This document shows positions 23,857 to 35,500 of a stretch of DNA of 64,000 bases, one piece after another. A program made the position numbers and the translations under genes. The DNA comes from Antitrichia curtipendula. Lineage: Eukaryota; Streptophyta; Bryopsida; Hypnales; Leucodontaceae. The notes below the pieces were generated by a model. It saw nothing but the letters and a program-made list of their open reading frames with translations. It searched no databases and was not told the origin of the DNA. Positions within the stretch are counted from its first letter, which is position 1. Each line of letters opens with the position of its first letter. Location of the stretch: contig OX579639.1 in the NCBI GenBank assembly GCA_951230915.1, positions 2,542,001 through 2,606,000 on the forward strand, written 5' to 3'.

Positions 23857-24810
23857 AGGTAGTTTGTTCTAAATGCGCCTATCTTCTTCAAACCACTCCT
23901 ATAATTAACTTTGGAATGGATTTGAGGTGGTCCTTGAATTGACCACTTTAGCCATTGAATACATCGAGGAAAAAGTATTATTTATTGCGACATTAGAGCA
24001 AAATTGGGGTCTTTGGATGGCCGATACTTTTGGGTCTAAAATGAATTGTTTGGTTTTTGGAAAATCCGTAATTCCATTTATATAGTCAACTTCGGACGTT
24101 TCCATCAAACTTGCACACCAATGAGCTGTTGGCAGTACAAGCCAACTTGGCATCGCAACACTCAAGGAATTTCTATGTGGCAACGGCCATGTACTAGCAA
24201 CATGTACCTGGATTGTCCATGTTGGCAACTTACCACTAGAAGCAATGAAGACCTTCAATTCATTAGTATAGTTCTGTCCTCAATACAAGTCCTACATTAG
24301 TACATCAGTTTTCATATCCCTTTTTTAATCAAAAATAGGGACATGGTACGTTGGGTACACACTCATTATACCATTTCCAACATCTTCAACCGATTGGTGG
24401 CACCCCAAGTCCAATTTGACATCATTGCCTTAGACGCCATGGTGGCAACATACAAGCTGGAATTTTCCGGGAATTTCTGGCCGGATATTATAAAAAGAAA
24501 GTTGGGCATCTGGAGACCCCAGTTCTGCTCTAATGGAGCCAATCAATCTCCTTGATTTCTTCACATCTCTTTACAAGTTGGAAGTAGACAAATTTGGAAG
24601 ACCTATAGTCACAAATAGGTGCCTAGGACATAAATCTTTGAAAATTCATAACTAATTTCAAGAATGTCCAAAAAATATGAAACGGTTTAGGTTAGATGCC
24701 AATTCCACCATTCTTCCTACAAAAATTTACTGAAAATTATTTCAAGAACTTTGACTTCCCTCCAAAAGGCAATCAGCTCTTAAACGGTTGCTTTAAGAGC
24801 AGACTTACCT
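23857..24810 (-). mobile_element. Family C element, reverse, with a nested insertion
   Basis: The ends AGGTAGT...and...ACTTACCT are bordered by TA at 23855-23856 and 24811-24812. The flanks 'gtctgtaaacacgagg' and 'ctgtttc' are contiguous as 'gtctgtaaacaccggagcggtactgtttg' in the unoccupied paralogous site at 41661-41686, so the TA duplication is directly visible. A 545-bp insertion lies inside. Confidence 0.8.
23991..24535. mobile_element. 545-bp inverted-repeat element nested in a family C copy
   Basis: Its termini are CATTAGAGCAAAATTGGGGT and the reverse complement of CATTAGAGCAGAACTGGGGT. Uninterrupted C copies run directly from 'tttattgca' to 'agagccaatca' where this block sits. The target duplication is short or unclear (possibly GA). 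Confidence 0.7.
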
Positions 24811-24812
24811 TA

Positions 24813-25490
24813 CTGTTTCTTTAGACAGTGGATAGCGGATGAGAGCAGTGTTTCCTTTACATTTGAGGCTTGGAAACCTGGATGGCTACACATGCATTTT
24901 GTGATGAGGGAGCATACTTAGGTGGCACCCTCTGAATTATTTTGGTTGCAACCTTTTTCTTCTTCTCTTTTTTCTTTTCTTGAAGCTTGTGAATGAAGTT
25001 TTAGGTAGTTACGTGGGACTTTGAGGTGGTCAAATGGTGGCAACCATAAGGTAGACAAGCCTATTACCACCCTGATTCGCGATCTGACTATGTTGGAGTC
25101 AACTTCAATGGGGTCACCTATTTTTCAAAGGTGTATGCATGTTTCACAAATCAAACCCAAGTGGAATTATAATTTTCTGATGAAAATTGAAATTTCTATG
25201 AATTATTGAAGTTGACTGCCCTGAAATTCCAAATCCGTCCATGGATTCATTTATAAAAGTCAGATCAACAACCCATTACCACCATAGATTGTATCTATGA
25301 GTACTTGGATATCCACCAATCAATGGTAGACACGTTACCCAAGCTGAAATTAATGAACTGATTTTGTCAGAAAAATAGATGGACTTAGATGAGTTTCAAG
25401 GTGGTAATGGGGCCAAAAGTAAGATGTCGGAAATAGAAAGCTGGCGGGAATAGGCTGGTTTACGTTAATTTCAAAATTCACATTAAATAA
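24813..25490. other. Continuation of the segmental duplication; no gene
   Basis: 24825-25040 parallels 41695-41930 ('gatgagagcagtgttt', 'ggaaacctggatggct', 'tggcaccctctgaat', 'tacgtgggactt'). The remainder shows nothing recognisable. Confidence 0.5.
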
Positions 25491-25499
25491 GTGCTCCAA

Positions 25500-25914
25500 A
25501 CTACAATGCTAGTACAGGGAGTGCATGGATGGAAGTAGGAAGCAAAACAATGCAGAGTGTTATTGGATGCGGGTGCAAACTCATAGTGAAGCAGCTTGTG
25601 TTGTGGTCGTGTGCGCGGGGCTCAAATCGTCACATTATTTTATTAGAATTGCAATGGCTTAGCGGCATGTGAAGAACAATACACCTCCAAGTGGGGTCTA
25701 AATGTATCGTTTGTGGGCCGTTGAAATCGATTTCAATGTGTGGAAAACAGAAGCATTTGAAAAAATGGCAAGGACAGAATTCAATGCTCGAAGTTATGTG
25801 GAGTGATTGTAGTTGGTGTCAACTGTGTGACCCTCGACTCCGGCTCACTTGCAAGGTTCCATCCAGCTCACATCCTCTCGGACTCGCTGCCAGGCCAGCA
25901 TTTTTTAACCCCTG
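25500..25914 (-). promoter_or_regulatory. Orphan copy of the DUF247 upstream block, without its gene
   Basis: Parallels the distal 5' flank of DUF247 copies 2 and 3: 'gggtgcaaactcatagtg', 'ggcatgtgaagaacaatac', 'caagtggggtctaaatgta', 'gttgaaatcgatttcaatgt'. No DUF247 exon follows. It ends at TTAA (25915-25918), where an E element is inserted. It is likely a relic of a lost or rearranged copy. Confidence 0.6.
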
Positions 25915-26336
25915 AACGTTGGGCTAGTCACCGTGGAAATCATCCTTAGTTTCTGGTACCATGTGAATCATTTGCTTAACCCTTAAACGACGGGCTCATA
26001 ACCGTGGAAATCATCTGTTTTGACACCATGTGAATTGTTGGATTAAAATAATGCAAAAGTACTCATTGGAAGTCAAGCTACTGTAGATGATCTTTCCTTT
26101 TCCCACAAAATTTGGAGGATGAATAGTTGCACTTCTGTACTACACAGGAGATTCTCTTGTCATTCATTGGACGCAAAACGTCCGCCTCGACATTTAAGGG
26201 TTAAAGAAATTCAAGAGCACTCATTGGAGGTCAAACAAGTCAGTTAGATCAAGGAACATTTGCAGTTTTGTCCTGTTTAGAAGGATTTTTAGTCATGCAT
26301 TAGAGAGTTAGTGTTTGTAGCGTCCTTCTAGGGTAA
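25915..26336 (+). mobile_element. Family E TTAA element (outer copy, interrupted)
   Basis: Starts TTAA-CCCCTGAACGTTGGGC then TAGTCACCGTGGAAATCATC. It is interrupted at 25976-26204 by a second E copy, resumes 'agaaattcaagagcactcattgg' and ends near 'cgtccttctagggtaac', where the final TTAA has decayed to GTAA. A further left half of E starts directly after (about 26337-26440). Confidence 0.7.
25976..26204 (+). mobile_element. Family E TTAA element, complete, 229 bp, nested in another E
   Basis: TTAA-CCCTTAAACGACGGGCTC at the left and GACATTTAAGGG-TTAA at the right. Same length as the copy at 48741-48969. It is inserted in a TTAA of the outer E copy, showing self-insertion. Confidence 0.85.
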
Positions 26337-26440
26337 CCTTGTTGTGCTGGACTAGTCACCGTGGAAATCATCCTTTTTGTATTCTTTAAATCATTTGCTT
26401 GAAAAAAATCCAATAGCACTCATTGGAGATCTATCTTATA
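26337..26440 (+). mobile_element. Family E, truncated left part
   Basis: 'gctggactagtcaccgtggaaatc' through 'caatagcactcattggag' follows E. It is cut off by the fold-back element that begins at 26443. Confidence 0.6.
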
Positions 26441-26442
26441 TA

Positions 26443-27227
26443 TAGTGGATCGCACAAGTATTTGTACACTTCATAAATTGCCATGACTAATTGAAAAATT
26501 ATATTTTTTTCAACAAATTTTGGACATGTTGAAGTATAAGTAACACACTTGTATAAAATGATTTTTCAAAATTTTAAAAAGCCTTTCTAACATTTTTTAT
26601 AATTTAACCAAATTTATTATTGAAAAAAAACCTCTTAATACAATTAAAGTTTTTCAAAGATTTTTCAGTAATTAGAATGAAAATCCTTTTTAGAAATTTT
26701 TGGTAAGAATTCCTCAAACTTTGAAATTTTATTGAGTGAAATATTATTGACTATTTAAAGTATGACTCCAAATTTTTACATTTCTTGTAATTCACTCTTA
26801 AATCTCCAAAAAATAATAAAAAATAATATACCAACATTTAATATACTATTCAAATTTTCCACAATTTTTAGAGATTTTTAGAGTGAATTATAAGAAATGT
26901 AAAAATTTAGAGTCATACTTTAGTCAATAATATTTCACTCAATAAAATTTCAAAGTTTGAGGAATTCTTACCAAAAAAATCTAAAAACGATTTTCATTCC
27001 AACTACTGAAAAATCTTTGAAAAAATTTACTTATATTAAAAGTTTTTTTTCACTGATAAATTTGATTAAATTATAGAAAATGTTAGAAAGGCTTTTTAAA
27101 TTTTAAAAAACCATTTTATACAAGGGTGTTATTTATACTTCAACATGTTCAAAATTTGTTGAAAAAATCTATTTTTCAATTAGTTATGGCAATTTCTGAA
27201 GTGTATGAATACTTGTGTGAGCCACTG
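26443..27227. mobile_element. 785-bp fold-back MITE with TA target site
   Basis: The two halves are inverted repeats of about 360 bp meeting near 26835. The outer ends are TAGTGGATCGCACAAG and, reversed from the right, CAGTGGCTCACACAAG, each bordered by TA (26441-26442, 27228-27229). Inner arms share 'tacttcaacatgttc', 'gcctttctaac' and 'gaggaattcttacc'. CAGT-type ends plus TA suggest a Tc1/mariner (pogo-like) derivative; the family is inferred. No coding capacity. Confidence 0.8.
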
Positions 27228-27229
27228 TA

Positions 27230-29296
27230 GAAAGATTCTTCGTCCATCAATTTGGTAAAACACTATGAACAATGACCAAGACACTCATAAGTCAAGACAT
27301 TGTTGAGATCAACATTTAGACAATGGGCAACTATAAAGAGGCATGTTTGAGCTTGGTTATTTCCGCCCCTTGTCCAACCATTAAGATAGGCTATTTGTTT
27401 ATTTGTTTGTTTTGTTTGTCATGTATAAATCTGTAATGTAAATTTTGTCTATTTATCCAAAATCACAAGACAACTTGTATAGGGGTAATTTCCAATGGAA
27501 AGGTCAATAAGTCTAACGTAGTGTGACTAAGGTCACTTGTTTTCATATGTTGAATACTTATCTACTTGTTTTTATAACTTGTCTTGGGATTTTTAATTAA
27601 TGATCCCACACTCAAGTCAAATCATCTCAGTCCATTACCAATGCTAGTATAATAGACACAATGAATGCTGTCACAGTCCTGTACTAGTGGTTGGTTCTTT
27701 GTCAAATATTCTTTATCAAATTGTCATTGTTTTGGTCAAATTGTCGTATGTATGCACTAACCACTTAATTGAATGGCCAATTTATATATTTGAATTACAA
27801 ATAAACTTTAAGATATAAATTCCTTAATTATCTTTTCCTCTTTTTGTTCCCTCGTATCTAGGCAGTATTATATTTACTAGCCTAATTCCAGTTTAATATG
27901 CTGTAATCAAATCTGTATTTCTATCCAATTTTACTATATGCAAGGTATGTTTGAGTTTGGAATTCTTTCTTGTAATGGTCAATTTATCTTTAAGTCAGCC
28001 CATTAGCTTTAGCTTTTCTAAATCAATTAGTCTTAGTTTTCGAGCATACAAAGTGAGTTCAATTCGTCACAGTGCTAACTTAGTATTACATGACTGATCA
28101 AATAGACCCTAAAGTTGTACGATTTGACTCAACTGTCTACTTGTTGAAACTCAACCGACTGGTCTGGAATTATGGAATTCAACCCAATTTGACATACTTG
28201 ACCGAGTTTCTACTAGACTGGCTTCTTACAAACAATTGGACTATAATTAAGTTTTGTTCATTTCCTAATTTCTCATAGTGCTATTGCAAATTAATATTCA
28301 TTTGAAGTTTTATTACAAGGTTTAAATAATTTAACTTCATCACAATTGTAATGTAAATTAAATTATTTGACAATGAAATTCATACAACATGCACAATCAA
28401 ATTAACACAGTAAACAATTCGGGTTGAATTGTAACTTCTGCACAGTCGATTAATCAATTACATATTTTCAACTTGCATGTTGATGTGAAATACATAACAA
28501 TTAGACTCAATTCCAGTCTAAATAGAACATTCAAACAATTCACAATATTGGTTTTAACTTAACAATTTGAATTAACGATCTGTGGATACTTACCATATTA
28601 TTTGACTTACAATTCTTCAAGTCCGGTACTGATCAATTTGAATTCCGATTGTCTTCAACTCCTCCAGAAGTCTATTTGAACAATGAATTTAATTACTCAT
28701 CACTCAATTAACAAATTGACTCATCGTGGCCAATTAGTTTAACTAAATTGATCTCAAGACAACTTAACACAACAATGGACAATTCCTTAGCCGATTAGCT
28801 TTTTAACAATTTAATTTCATAAAAATGCACACATCAAAATCAGCCATGCAATTTACTCACATACTCAGGTAAATTGATCATACAGACCATTTAACATTCA
28901 CTTATTTTAATTTGACATGTCCACAACTTCAAACATAATGCAACAACAATTGCAACTTAGTTAACTCAAGTCTGTCAATTAGAAATTGTGGCTCTGCAGT
29001 GCATTCCACACAGACCACTAGACTCAACCTATTCAATTTGACTTAATTCAATGCATACATACAACTCGCAGACAATTAGTTCTCAACAATTACCGATTAG
29101 ACTTTGGTTAATCGCTCAAGCAAATTCACATACACACGCCAATTAAACAGTCAATTACACCTTGCAACTTGACTCACACTTGCACACAACTTCACACAAG
29201 GAAATTCATCACCTGTGAATTTCTTACAAGTACTAATCACACTTACTCACAACCTGTGAGCTTACAAAGATAATGGCAATTTAATATATTGTATTA
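27230..29296. other. Intergenic, AT-rich, no gene seen
   Basis: Many 'caattnaac' motifs give a locally uniform composition (28300-29250), but no clear tandem unit. Short open frames have no recognisable domain. Confidence 0.4.
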
Positions 29297-29299
29297 ATA

Positions 29300-30345
29300 C
29301 ACTACTAGAAAATGACGTCCAAATTAACAGAAAATCAACATATTTATGTTGATTTGGGTACTGCAGTGTCCGATTTCACATTTTTTGTTAATGGCGACAT
29401 TTTTTTTGTTGATTTGGACAGTCTTCACATTTTTTTTGTTAATGGCGACATTTTTTTTTGTTGATTTGGACAATCAGTGACAAAATCAACAGATTTTTGT
29501 TGAATACTTTTTGAACCTTCTAGAATCTTTTGGAATTTTTTAGAATCTCTTGACATCTTCATTTTATAATGTATTTAAAAAAGAAATTAAGTACACATTT
29601 CGGTGTTCCATAAAGTCAGCAGACTTTGGAGGTTATTTGCACATAATAAATGAACATTTTTCAAAGAACTTTCAACTAAAAAAAGTTGTGGAATTAAACC
29701 AACTTTCATCTCCAACAGTCTTTTTGAGATTTCAAATTTTCAATCAAAAGTTATGAACACATTTTAGAGAAGTATTGGAAATTGTTTTGGAGATGAAATT
29801 TAACTTCATTTAACAACTTTTCTTAGTTGAAAGTTTAAGAAAATAAGTTAATTTACTATGTGAAAACGGCCCCTGAAGTTTGCTGACTTTTCAATGCAAA
29901 TGAAAAAATAACCTAGAAGTAATTAAATAGGAAACACATAAATTCATAGACATGTGAACACACATGTGGTCCATTGGCTAAAGATACTAAGGTTCTAACC
30001 CCAAGGTTTGGGGTTTGGACCCTGCCGGCGGCTTGCTCACGTGGCGCCTGCCCGTGTGGCGACTGCCATGTGGCATTTGTAAGAAATTCATTTTTTCATA
30101 AAAAATTTGAATTTTTTTTTTAAATTATTGAAAAATTAACACTTTTTAGTTGCCAAATCAACACTTTCTAGTTATTTAATCAACACTTTTGTGTTGATGA
30201 AAAACATAGAAGTGTTGATTTTCATGTCCAAATCAACAGTGTTTTGCTATGCAATGTCCAAGTCAACACATCCAAATCAGCACAAAAATGAACAAAAAAA
30301 ATCAACATTTTTTTGTCACTTTGAACACTAAATTTTCTACTAGTG
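29300..30345. mobile_element. CACTA-type (EnSpm/CMC) non-autonomous element
   Basis: Left end CACTACTAGAAAATGACG; right end ATTTTCTACTAGTG. Both sides are flanked by ATA (29297-29299, 30346-30348), the 3-bp duplication typical of CACTA elements. The subterminal regions contain repeated 'aaatcaacattttttg'-type motifs in both orientations, as in transposase-binding arrays of this superfamily. The interior (about 29580-29900) is itself an imperfect inverted repeat resembling the core of the fold-back at 12.5 kb. No transposase. Confidence 0.88.
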
Positions 30346-30348
30346 ATA

Positions 30349-31173
30349 TTACTTCGGCAAATTGTACAAGCTTGAGAGTTTGTAAACTACACACTGGCTC
30401 TTCTTCACGTTGGAGAGAGAGAAAAACAACTAGACATTTGGACTTATAGTCCCAAAAAGACAACTTGAAGGGTGGCACCTGTTCAAATTGAAATTCAAGC
30501 CTATTTACTTGACCACGTTCATATCCTAGTCTATTAGCCCTGTTCGTATCTAAATTTCTGTCATTTAGTGTTTTTCATACAACATCCATCTAATTGACAC
30601 ACTATAATGGAAAATACAATATTGACTTGCTCTATTCACATTTACAAGCCAAGTAGACCAAAAACTTCAAAAAATTAGAACTACAAAATCTCTTGGGCAA
30701 AACGTTCCTTGGTCGCATGCTTGGTACTCAGCAAGGGGAGGTGCATGGGCTTTCTTTTGTGGCATTTGGACCTACGATGTGAAAATTACAAAATTTTGAA
30801 GTTTTTATGAGTAAAAAAATTAGAAAATTACTTTTTTAATTGTGGCAGTGGCACATGGCACACTAGTTTGTATTGGAATTTTCATTTAATTTTGAGTTTA
30901 ATACTCATTTATATAAGTATTTAATCATTATTTTCCAGGATCACTTAGTAGCATTTTTTCTACAAAATTAATAGTGTTTGCTATCATCCAATTAAAGATG
31001 GATTTTTCTATTTATTTATTTATACTTCTACAAAGCATGTGTTGAAGGAGTAGTTTGAATGTGGACTAAATTCTACAAGACTTGATAATATGTTCAAAAT
31101 TCTTGAGTAATAAGTTGTTTGCTTGTTTTTTAAAACAAGAAAATTTGTGCATCTTATCATGTTTGTTTCTCTT
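30349..31173. other. Dispersed repeat J, no gene
   Basis: 30860-31110 parallels 61890-62110 ('tttaatactc', 'aggatcactta', 'aaaattaatagt'), so this is another copy of the repeat that hosts A elements. Confidence 0.5.
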
Positions 31174-32107
31174 TTAACCCCTAAAGGACCAGCCTGCAGA
31201 ATTTGGCAACATAAATAAATTGGGCAGGTACATGTGGCCAGAGATTTACAAGTTTGAGGCTGAAATTTTAATAGAAGTTGTGGACGAGGAGCACCTTTCA
31301 TTTGAACTAAATTTTATGACATTTGGAAATACGAGTCAAAAGTTATGGCCTAATATGTTACTTTTTTTCTCAGCCGGGCAGTTAGGGCAGATTAGAAAAA
31401 ATCACTTTTTTCAGAAACAAAAATTTGAAACTGGTTTTCCAGAGCTATCTATACGTGAAAAGCTTTTAATCATTCCATTTTGACCAATGAGTCAAAAGTT
31501 ATGAGGAGTTTTAGTTTGCGGGCAGTTTTGGAATCTCTACTCTAAAATAAACTTTGAAGTCTTTTATCTTACTCAATTTTCAATATTTTTTGAAAAAAAT
31601 AAAATCATAGGATGTAGATTGTTTAATACAACATTTCAACCATTGGGATTGGCATTTTTCAATTTCATATCTATATTCTTAACAATTTAGTATTTTGAAT
31701 CATTCTCTACTTCATTCTACTTACTATTTTTTTCCTATATGTTGTACAACTCCAAATGATGTGAAATTTTTCAAGCATGTAGCCAACTTGTTTAGGAAAA
31801 AGAGTCCAAAGAAGCACCACCATTTTGGACATTTTTTCATAGAAAAGTGAGCTTTTGAAGTGCAGCTGCCCGGTTTTTTGCAGGGGTCAAAAAACGATTT
31901 CAGTGATTTTGAATGCTTATATCTTACAATCCACGTGGTGGAAATTTCTGAAATTTTTACCACATATTCTCAAGTCAGCATACTACAAGATCCTACGGCT
32001 ACATGAGTCAAAAAAAAGTTTTTTTTCAAAAATTTGGTACTTGTACTAAAAACGGCAGTTCTTGAGCGTTTTCAGTGAAAACATAGTCACGGAACTTTAG
32101 GGGTTAA
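31174..32107 (-). mobile_element. Family A TTAA element, complete, reverse
   Basis: TTAA-CCCCTAAAGGACC...GAACTTTAGGGG-TTAA. The interior matches other A copies in reverse ('ggaaatttctgaaattttta', 'tcatagaaaagtgagctt'). Open frames within it come from shared nucleotide sequence and are broken differently in each copy. Confidence 0.88.
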
Positions 32108-33523
32108 CAATTAAGATTGGACTTAGTTCAGTGTCATATTTAACTACTTCTGGACTAGTCAATGAATTCTAGACAAAACATCCGAAGATCTCCAGATAAT
32201 AACATTGTGAGATCTCATGATGTCTATATAGATCTCTCGATGTTTGTACTGATCTCTTCACGTTTTGTATTGATCTCCTAATATTTTGCCTAGATCTCCC
32301 AATATTTTGTATTATCTCTTGTTGATCACTTTTCTTCTCCCGATGATCAATATATTTCTAGACTTTCCAAAGTCCAAAAGTAGTTAAATATGATATTTCA
32401 TCAATTTATGAGTATATAGGGAGCTTTAATCTTTTTATACAAACTAACAAAATGAAAGTTAAAAGGAGTTTTAGTCTGAAGATGATCAATTATAGAATTT
32501 TTTCTCTAGACTAAATTAAAAAGGTTTTATTTTCACTCTATCTTTTACAAATTTACAAATTTATAAATTAAAGCATGAGATTTAAATTGTTTATTATAAA
32601 ATTAATAAAGATACTTTAGTCTACCTGAAATGATATTCTAATCAAATCAAAATAAAGAAGACACAAGAATTTGAAACACTAGTATCTCAAATGGTGTTTG
32701 TTATTTTTACACAATTTGAAGTCGTAATAAACTAGAGAAGAAAACCCAAATATGCATCTTAGTGTTGCTCTACACCTAGGAGGCAAACCAATTAATTGTG
32801 TAAGAGGCCCCAAATCTTCCCTTGTGATTGGACAAAAGGCTAAGCTCAATAAATTGGGTGCACTAAGAATGGGAGGTCAATTCTTGGCCTAGGAGGACAA
32901 TGCTAGATTTCAATTTGTATTAGACTACCATAGAAAAGTGTAGAAAACTTTTTAACATAGTTTGACTCAACTCTTTGTGAAGGAGGCACTATCCACTTTG
33001 AAAACTTTCACCATCAAGTAGGTACTAGTTATGTTAGTTACTTGCATGCCAATTTTTAAGAATAATGGAGGTGTCTAACATACTCCAAATTGTCTTCCAC
33101 TAAGAGGATATCCCCTTAGGTTTATAAGCAAGATTTCAATTCTTTTTTGTGAACTTGTTCTTTAAGAGAATCAAAATCTCAACAATAATAAAAAATTTCC
33201 TTTTTTAAATCAAGTTTTTTAAACTAAAAATCTCATGGATGTATGGAATATTTTTCAATACATGCAACTTCATAGACTATAAGATATAAGCATATAAATT
33301 TAATGAAAAAAATTGACAGCTTGTCTGATTTCTTGCCCTCTCTATTAGTACTCAGCCTAAGCTACCTCTAGACTTTGGGACCCTGTAACTTTTGATATAG
33401 TCCCCTAATTGCAAAATTTATATTTTAGGAAAGCTTATACAAATTTGCATCTTCTGTAAAACAATCACTTTCATTTGTTGAAAATTGACCACATATGAAT
33501 CTACCCAAACTTTCAAGAACCTT
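32108..33523. other. Dispersed repeats, no gene
   Basis: 32410-32530 parallels 62240-62360, continuing repeat J after the A insertion. 33330-33523 parallels 56190-56402 (repeat G). Confidence 0.5.
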
Positions 33524-34432
33524 TTAACCCCTAAAGGTCAACATGCATTTTTTGGCAGTATAGAAAATTTGGGCTGGTAACTATGATTGGAGATATTTAT
33601 ATTTTAGACTTCAGTTTTAATCAAATATGGGGACAAGAAACATCTTTCATATACACTAAACTTTATGACATTTGGAAATGTGAGCCAAAAGTTATGGCCT
33701 AATATGTTATTTTTTCTTGGCCAGCAGTCTGGGTAGATCAGAAAAAATCACCTTTTTCAAAAACAAAAATTTGAAATTGGTTCTTTAGAGTAATATGTAC
33801 ATTAAAAGTTTTGAATAATTCCATTTTGACCAATGAGTCAAAAGTTATGAGGAGTTTTTGTTTGCGTGCAGTTATGGATTTTCTACTCTAAAATAAACTT
33901 TGAAGCCATTTATCTTAATCGATTTTCAATTTTTTTTGAAAAAAGTAAAGTCATGGAATGTAGAATGTTTATTACAACATTGCAACTATTGGTGTTGGCA
34001 TTTTTCAATTCCTTAACTAAATTCTTAACAAGTTTGTATTTTGAATCATTTTTTTTTTTTATTATTTATTGTTTTTTTCCTATATGTTGAACAATTTCAA
34101 ATGATGTGAAATTTTTAAGCATGTAGACAACTTTTTTAGGAAATACAATCCAATGAAGCACAAACATTTTGGACATTTTTTCATAGAAAAGTGAGCTTGA
34201 GAAGTGGAGCTAACATGTTTCTTGCAAGGCCAAAAAAATGATTTTAGTGAATTTGAATGCTTCTATCTTGCAATCCATGCGGTGGAAATTTCTGAAATTT
34301 TTACCACATGTTCTCAAATCAGCATATTATAAGCTTCCATGGTTAACATTACATGTGTCAAAAAAATTTAATTTCTTTTGTATTTGTACTAGAAATGGCA
34401 GTTTTGGAGCGTTTTTGGTGAAAACATACTCA
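33524..34432 (-). mobile_element. Family A TTAA element, reverse, right end decayed
   Basis: Starts TTAA-CCCCTAAAGGTCAAC and follows family A in reverse to 'ttttggtgaaaacatact' near 34430. The final TTTAGGGG-TTAA is missing. The left flank is repeat G, whose unoccupied copy is at 56150-56440. Confidence 0.8.
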
Positions 34433-34444
34433 ATAAACAAATAA

Positions 34445-35140
34445 TCACCTAGCATCAATAGTGAATCATGACGTAATTCTAAAACCCTTTTTTCTATGAG
34501 AATGTTATGCATAAGCCTCGTGACCTCGACACATACTTTAGCCTTGCATTTGTAAATTGCTAAATCCTAAACCATCCTTGTACATAAGACTTCCATTAAA
34601 TTGTCCTCCAAAAGTGTCATTAAACCATCCCTATACTTGATTGCAATTCATTGACTATTGATTTTTCTAAATTTTATTTTTAGATCCAAAGTATTTTTTC
34701 TAATTTTGGATTCAAAGTGGTCTAGGGAGTTTTACTTTAAATATTCATAGAAATTAGATGACTTATCCAAAATTTCTCTCTCTCCCAATTTTTTAAATTC
34801 ATGATTTTCAATTGCTAATGCTACAAAAATGTTTTTTTGTAGAAGAAGGGGCCTCCAACTATGTTGAATTGCTTATATTGACGGGTTAAGGCATTTCTAC
34901 TTTAGACACCTAAGTATGGTCAAGCTAGTTTGCTTCTATGACCTCAAACTTGACATCAATTTAAGTTAATTTTTTGTTGTCAGGTCCCATAAGCCATGTC
35001 AATTTCTCTATCCTCCACCCACTTTGTACATGTGGCATTCTAGACCTCACTTGCAGGGGATCAATGGAACTCAATTTTACAGAAAATCTGTCCAAAATGC
35101 ATTGTAGTGGCCCTTCCATATTGGTTGTATTTTTTTTTTA
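34445..35140. other. Intergenic, no gene seen
   Basis: No recognised sequence before the DUF247 copy 2 unit starts near 35150. Confidence 0.4.
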
Positions 35141-35144
35141 TCAA

Positions 35145-35500
35145 AATCCAATAGTAATGTGCAATGATCTTAGAGAGAGTCTCACTAAACTTATTACACT
35201 CCTCGCTACATTCAAAGGTTGCAAAACTTTTTCATAAAGGCATCTACCTACAATATATATCTTTTGAAATGAGTGCATAGAGTCTATTCTACCCCTATAC
35301 TCAACACTTTGAAATTCATAGTTTATTTGTACAATTTCAAAGTAATACATATTGTGACTTACATAAGGAGTCTAAAAAGTAAGTGACTTTCTCAAATGTG
35401 GACATTTTCATGTTTGTTGCTATAGTACATAAACTATCTATAAAAACACTTGGCCAAATGAATTCAGATGATAAATGTTTATTTTTTAAAACCCTTTTCT
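35145..35500. other. Conserved 3' flank of DUF247 copy 2
   Basis: Parallels the sequence below copies 1 and 3 ('gatcttagagagagtctcac', 'gtgcatagagtctattct', 'aatacatattgtgac'). Confidence 0.6.

Noticed and set aside
27230..29296. Possible satellite of 'caattnaac' motifs
   Set aside because: No regular period could be found; it seems to be biased composition only.
30001..30065. tRNA-like GC-rich segment in the CACTA interior
   Set aside because: No cloverleaf or conserved A and B boxes could be assembled.
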